Below, in pieces: positions 32,411-36,251 of a stretch of 36,251 nucleotides of DNA. The notes below the pieces were generated by a model. That model had not been told where the DNA came from, made no database searches, and was given only the letters and a program-made list of their open reading frames with translations. The stretch comes from Penium margaritaceum (lineage: Eukaryota > Streptophyta > Zygnematophyceae > Desmidiales > Peniaceae): contig SZWC01008669.1 in NCBI GenBank assembly GCA_023375785.1, forward strand, positions 23,211 through 59,461, written 5' to 3'. The translations under genes were made by a program, and so were the position numbers. Numbering within the stretch: position 1 is the stretch's first letter; each line of letters begins with the position of its first letter.

Positions 32411-32858
32411 TGGGGGGGGAAGTGTTATGCCGATGGGCATACACGAGTCCCAATACCCACGAGTGACCTTTTGTTTTTTTTGGTCACTTCCGAAACTCGT
32501 CGGAACCCACTCACGGCATTTCTCGACGTTTTGAGACTAAGAATGACGATCTCTCGAGCAACTTCGACAATCCTTGCAAACCCCATTTTTTATTTTGAAG
32601 CCTCGTCAAACCAACGATGGACTTCTCAAGTCAGCGTATTGGAGCACGGCGTTGCGTCACGCGAACCACCGACTTACCAAACGGTCAGACCGAGCCTCAT
32701 TTTCTTGCACATGCATCTTGTATATACATCACCGAGTTTTGGCACTTGTGAAAACAAAACATAATTTTTTTTCTCAAAAATACCCAAATGGCCCGAATCT
32801 TGTGAAAAGTTACAAACTTCGTTTCCTTTGCTTCACTTTTGGCAGCGTAAAACTTTCT
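32411..32858 (+). repeat. Polypurine tract and 3' LTR of element D
   Basis: TGGGGGGGGAAG (32411-32422) is followed by TGTTATGCC at 32423, a standard polypurine-tract/LTR junction. The segment matches the 5' LTR in order. The right end is approximate. Confidence 0.75.
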
Positions 32859-34343
32859 CCGATTAAATAGATGTAGATCAAATTGCTTCACGGCGAACCG
32901 TGTCCTATTGGAAATCAAAACCGTTCTTCATATGGAGAGTAGTGTCACTGACTCGAGCGAGATCGTATGTCGGCGGTGGCAGGTCTTCGTGACCGCCGGA
33001 AATGACAGTCTTATAGGGCATGCAAGGCGAACGCCGCCCCAGCTGAACGGAACGGAAGGAAATTGCGATCCCACCAACCTCTCGGGTTGGTTCTGCCAGG
33101 GGAACACCTGGCTCGCCTCGCATCTCCTGACGCCGGCCACAACTTGCTGCCTGGGCGACCGGGCTGCCATGCACGTAACCAGAGCTCGCCTGTAACTTGC
33201 CGCTTACTCCGGAAGTCGATCACAGCCTGCCAGCTCCTGCTCCTGCTCGGGAGCGAGTCGCTGTCAGCCACCGATATCGGCCGACAGAATGTTCGCCGCA
33301 CTGTTTCGACCGCCAACAGCGCCTCTCCCGCAAGCTGCATCCCGAATTCTCTGATCTATCCTGCAGCCCACACAGGTCCGCGTGGCCATAGCTTCATCAT
33401 CAACAGCAGCATCACCACCACCTGCAGCACGAGAAGCACTCGTGCCGGTACTAGGAGCAGAAGCAGCAGCACCACTCGCACCAGGAGCAGCAGCAGTTGC
33501 AGCACCGCTGCCAAAGTCGCCGCCGCCGCCACCGCTGCCTTCGCCGCTGCCGCCGCCTCTACCGCCACCTCCACCACCACTGCCACAACCACTTGCAGCA
33601 GCAGGAGCAGCCGCAGCAGCAGCAACAACGGTGGTGCAACTCAAAATGCTCAGGGATGGCGATGGCTGCCAACAGCCGTTCACCCCGCAACGTGGTGCGG
33701 TGGAGTTGACTGTGGCGGTGGCGGTCGCCGCGCGCTCTTCGTCATTGTCTTGTGCAGAAATGTTCGAGACTGCTAAGAGATTCCCGACGGAAGGCAACTT
33801 GTCTGCTGCTGCTCGATAGCTGGGTCTCCAGCATCCCTGCCGTGGACAGCAGCAGCGCCAGCAGAAGCAACAGCAGCAGCGGCGGTGGCAGCAGCAGCAG
33901 GATCGCCACGGCACGTCCCATCAGCAGCGCCCCGATCTTGCCCCACACGTGCAGCGAACAGCCAGACGCGCGGGATCTCCAGCCCTGGGCACACACTCGC
34001 GGCTTGGATTGCTCAGTGTGGGGTGGAGGATTGCTGTCACGCGCGCGGTCGAGGGGTTGGGCAGACCAGCGCGAAGTCGAGGGCTGGATGTCGTCGTCGT
34101 CGACGACGACGACGGTGCTTTTGGGTTGCGTCCTGCCGCTTTCCGCGCCTGGGCCGCCGCGCGTGTGTGAGCCTTCTCGGGGAGGCGTGGATGACAGGCG
34201 CAGCAGGGGGTGCTGCTGAGTGGCCCGCAGCTCCCCGGAGGCCTTTGTGGAACGGTTGCTGTTGCAGCAGTCCACTGCTGGGACGCCGCTGCGCCCACAA
34301 GCAGCCGACAGCCGTCTGTATCTGTGAATTTCCAGTCCTTGCT
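32859..34343 (+). other. GC-rich region upstream of the host gene
   Basis: Base composition rises sharply after about 33,000. Bases about 33400-33640 hold CAG/GCC/CCG runs that leave low-complexity Ala/Pro/Ser frames open on both strands; none has a recognisable domain. A 24-bp perfect palindrome, (GTC)4(GAC)4, lies at 34090-34113. The region probably contains the promoter, 5' untranslated sequence and a leader intron of the gene starting at 34456, but the donor site and transcription start could not be fixed. Confidence 0.4.
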
Positions 34344-34387
34344 CTTTTTTTTTTTTTCCCTTTCTTCTCTCCGGGTCTGTTTTGCAG
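34344..34387 (+). promoter_or_regulatory. Probable 3' splice site of a 5'-UTR intron
   Basis: A long pyrimidine tract starting at about 34345 (thirteen T, then CCCTTTCTTCTCT) is followed by TCTGTTTTGCAG ending at 34387. This is a strong acceptor in the correct place, 68 bases ahead of the first ATG of the downstream gene. The in-frame TGA at 34426-34428 shows that any upstream exon would be untranslated in this frame. Confidence 0.55.
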
Positions 34388-34455
34388 CTACTGTTGAGTT
34401 GTGGAGGCACTTGACCTATTTATTTTGACTGTGGCCGACGGGTCCGGTGGCTCCG

Positions 34456-36251
34456 ATGGGTCCCGTGGCTCGAACCAAAGGCTGGCTTCGTCGGGCCTCG
34501 GCCAACAATGCCATCGCCGGCAGCAGCAACGGTGGCAGCAGCAACAGCGGCGCTGGAGGCGGTGGCTCTAGCAGTAATGCCGCACCTCCTCCTGCAGCCG
34601 AAGGTGGAGTGATGTCAGTTGCCATGTCAGCAGGCGGCGGTGACTTGGGAATTGCCGGGAAAGCAGGCGGACCGCCAGGTGCGGGTGCGGTCGCGACCTC
34701 GTCGTCGTCCGCTCTGCACCGGAAGAGTGTGTACCGGCAGCAACGGCAGCAGCAGACCAGCCCTAAACTCAACGGCAGCCAAGCAGTACAGCAGCAGCAG
34801 CACCAGCATCAGCATCAGCAGAAGCAGCAGCACCAGCTGCAGCACTTGCAGCAACCGCATCTCGGGAGCGAACAAGACCACGACCAACTTCACCACCAGC
34901 AGCAGCAGCAACACCTCCTCCTGCATAACTCGTCGTCCTTCTCCAAATCATCGCCGCGGAAACCCTCCCGGCCCCTCCGGTTCCACCACCGGCTCCTCCA
35001 CATGCTGCTCCCCTCTTCCCTCTCCCGCCAGCATGGCGGCCTCTCCCGCTCCATCGCGTCTTGCCTCCCTCGCAGCCGCCTTGGCCTCGTCTTTTGTACA
35101 TTCGCCTTCCTCGTCGCCTCTGTGTTTCTGTTGGAGTCGGCCGGCAGGTTGCCTGTCCGGGTGGGGAGGATCCTGGGGAGGAGGAGGAGGCTGGAGGGCG
35201 GCGGAGGGAGTGCGGACGAGGGGGCAGAGTGCCCTCCGGGCCAAGTCCCGGGAAGGTTCATGGGTGCGGGCGCAGATGGGCATGGTGGCATGCACTCAGC
35301 GGGCCGTGCGGGGTTGGGCGGAGGTGACGGAGGTGGTGGTGGAGGAGAACTGGGGCTCGCGAATGGCGGCGCGGCTACGGTGGAGCCGCTGACGTCGGTC
35401 CCGCGCATCACGATCTTTGCGGCGCCGTACCCTTTTTCCGACGACCCGGGGGACCCCCAGCTGCAGGCGGTGCGGTCGTGGCTGGCGCTGCCGGGCGGGG
35501 CCGGCGGGCCGGTGCGCGTGGTGCTCGTGGGGGTGGACGCGAGCCTCGACAGGGTGGCCGCCGCGTTCCCCCCGGGCCGGGTGCGCGTGGAGCGGGGCGT
35601 GGAGTGTAACATGTTTGGCGTGCCGCTGCTGCACTCGCTCCTGCACGTCATGCTGCAGCACCAGCGGCACTGGCATGGGAGCGGGCGCGGCGTCAGCGAC
35701 GGCGACGGCGGCACTGCAGGAGGAGGGGAAGGGGGGGTGGAGTGGCCGGGGTCGACGGCAGGAGGGGAGGGGGACCCAAACGCCCATGCCCACGTCTCGG
35801 TGCTCGTCGCGCCGGACACCATTCTCCTGGCCGACATGGTGCCCGCATTGACGAAGCTCACAGGAAGCTTCCGCAGGTGGAGTGCAATTGCGTCGAGCTG
35901 GTTCGTCGGCGAGAGGGCGTTCCGGTCTGCCACCTCCTCCTTTCTCACCCTCAGCGGCTCCACCCCTTCCTGGGGTGCTGGTGGTGGTGGTGGTGGTGGT
36001 GGTGGTGGTGGTGGTGGTGGTGGGGCTAGCGGGGACGGCGGCGACGGGGAGCAGCTGCTGCGGCTGCTGCAGGAGCAAGGTGTGATGAGGCGGCTCGCAC
36101 GCACGGAGGGCGTCCTCCAGTCGGACAGCAGGGTGGACTGGTTTGCCTGGGGAGGTCACTGGGGCAGCAGCAGCAGCAGCAGCACAGGTGGCGTTGACGG
36201 CAGCGGCAGTGGCAGTGGAGGCGACGGTGGGGAGTGGGAGGGACTGGTTCC
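34456..36251 (+). CDS. Type-II membrane glycosyltransferase-like protein (5' part)
   Basis: One frame stays open for at least 598 codons to the window edge. The ATG at 34456 is the first after an in-frame TGA (34426-34428). Residues 1-110 are Ser/Gly/Ala-rich, about 110-165 are Gln/His-rich, and about 209-226 (RLGLVFCTFAFLVASVFLLE) form one hydrophobic signal-anchor, implying a Golgi-type type-II topology. After a Gly-rich stem, a compact domain begins at about 315: VPRITIFAAPYPF, then LQAVRSWLAL (336-345), VRVVLVGVD (about 353-361), ECNMFGVPLLHSLL (383-396) and VSVLVAPDTILLADMVPAL (447-465). This pattern fits a plant group annotated as glycosyltransferase family 2-like (from memory, At5g12260/At5g60700), where the APDTIL region replaces a DxD-like site. 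Insertions (residues 400-445) and 15 Gly (509-523) interrupt it. Activity is unproven; the C-terminus is outside the window. Confidence 0.65.
   Translation, partial: MGPVARTKGWLRRASANNAIAGSSNGGSSNSGAGGGGSSSNAAPPPAAEGGVMSVAMSAGGGDLGIAGKAGGPPGAGAVATSSSSALHRKSVYRQQRQQQTSPKLNGSQAVQQQQHQHQHQQKQQHQLQHLQQPHLGSEQDHDQLHHQQQQQHLLLHNSSSFSKSSPRKPSRPLRFHHRLLHMLLPSSLSRQHGGLSRSIASCLPRSRLGLVFCTFAFLVASVFLLESAGRLPVRVGRILGRRRRLEGGGGSADEGAECPPGQVPGRFMGAGADGHGGMHSAGRAGLGGGDGGGGGGELGLANGGAATVEPLTSVPRITIFAAPYPFSDDPGDPQLQAVRSWLALPGGAGGPVRVVLVGVDASLDRVAAAFPPGRVRVERGVECNMFGVPLLHSLLHVMLQHQRHWHGSGRGVSDGDGGTAGGGEGGVEWPGSTAGGEGDPNAHAHVSVLVAPDTILLADMVPALTKLTGSFRRWSAIASSWFVGERAFRSATSSFLTLSGSTPSWGAGGGGGGGGGGGGGGGASGDGGDGEQLLRLLQEQGVMRRLARTEGVLQSDSRVDWFAWGGHWGSSSSSSTGGVDGSGSGSGGDGGEWEGLV
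34786..34930 (+). repeat. CAG/CAC/CAT run coding polyGln/His
   Basis: In the reading frame of the gene, this run gives QQQQHQHQHQQKQQHQLQHL-type sequence and then HHQQQQQH. It has interspersed CAC, CAT and CTG codons, so it is an impure and probably fairly stable triplet repeat. It lies before the membrane anchor, in the part predicted to face the cytosol. Confidence 0.8.
35980..36024 (+). repeat. (GGT)14 GGG microsatellite coding 15 Gly
   Basis: Fourteen uninterrupted GGT codons and one GGG encode Gly 509-523, inside the glycosyltransferase-like region. Pure repeats of this kind are prone to length change, so alleles probably differ here. Confidence 0.9.

Larger units (their letters stand above)
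27043..32858 (+). mobile_element. Degenerate Ty3/gypsy chromovirus (element D)
   Basis: Direct repeats of about 440 bases at 27043-27488 and 32423-32858 enclose gag, RT, RNase H, integrase and a chromodomain, in the RT-before-IN order that defines Ty3/gypsy. A C-terminal chromodomain places it among chromoviruses. Stops and frameshifts occur in every domain, and the LTRs are well diverged, so it is old. No matching target-site duplication was found. Confidence 0.88.

Noticed and set aside
33063..33914. Ala/Pro/Ser-rich frames upstream of the host gene as coding exons
   Set aside because: They are low-complexity on both strands, have no domain, and an in-frame TGA at 34426 separates them from the gene in its own frame.
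34890..36104. Minus-strand open frame of 404 codons, Pro/Ser/Arg-rich
   Set aside because: It is the mirror of the GC-rich, codon-biased plus-strand glycosyltransferase-like gene. It has no domain, and the plus frame explains the sequence better.

Overview
The window looks like repeat-rich nuclear DNA from the plant lineage (a streptophyte; a large-genome charophyte alga such as Chara would fit, but the sequence does not prove it). The evidence is plant-type Ty1/copia elements primed by initiator-Met tRNA, a Ty3/gypsy element carrying a chromodomain, a CAG-rich and Pro/Ala-rich coding style, and one host gene that resembles a plant type-II membrane glycosyltransferase-like family. No bacterial operon structure, CRISPR array, rRNA or convincing tRNA was seen.

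Bases 1-22.6 kb are a stack of LTR retrotransposons. A possible 3' LTR of an unrelated element lies at 128-705. An outer LTR element, here called C, has diverged LTRs at about 1010-1802 and 21762-22562. Its internal part has no recognisable pol, but carries a decayed, very acidic Ala/Asp/Val-rich reading frame on the strand opposite to the LTRs. That frame is split by a copia insertion flanked by the 5-bp duplication GTGAC (3227-3231 and 20024-20028). The copia block (3232-20023) holds four related LTRs (3232, 4778, 12172, 19176) and two full-length but dead gag-pol copies: copy B (6619-12063) and copy A (13233-19050). The layout suggests B inserted into the 5' leader of A, although some LTR sites group in a different, interleaved way. 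Copy A keeps almost every catalytic motif but is riddled with TAG codons; copy B also has active-site substitutions, frameshifts and a deletion of about 320 bp in RNase H.

From 22.6 to 24.9 kb nothing is recognisable. From 24.9 to 27.0 kb there is a strongly AT-rich block without genes. From 27.0 to 32.9 kb lies a degenerate Ty3/gypsy chromovirus (element D: LTRs, gag core, RT with YLDDIL, RNase H, integrase, chromodomain). From 33 kb the sequence becomes GC-rich with CAG/CCG runs, then a probable 3' splice site (34387) and one long uninterrupted reading frame from 34456 off the right edge. This is the only intact-looking host gene: a type-II membrane protein with polyQ/His and polyGly tracts inserted in and around a glycosyltransferase-like domain.

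The genes do not form a pathway. The main story is retrotransposon nesting and decay next to a host gene. Points most worth a second look are the antisense acidic ORF inside element C, the concentration of stop codons at former CAG and TGG codons, the 36-bp Pro/Ala/Ser repeat built into the copia polyprotein, and the low-complexity-loaded glycosyltransferase-like gene.
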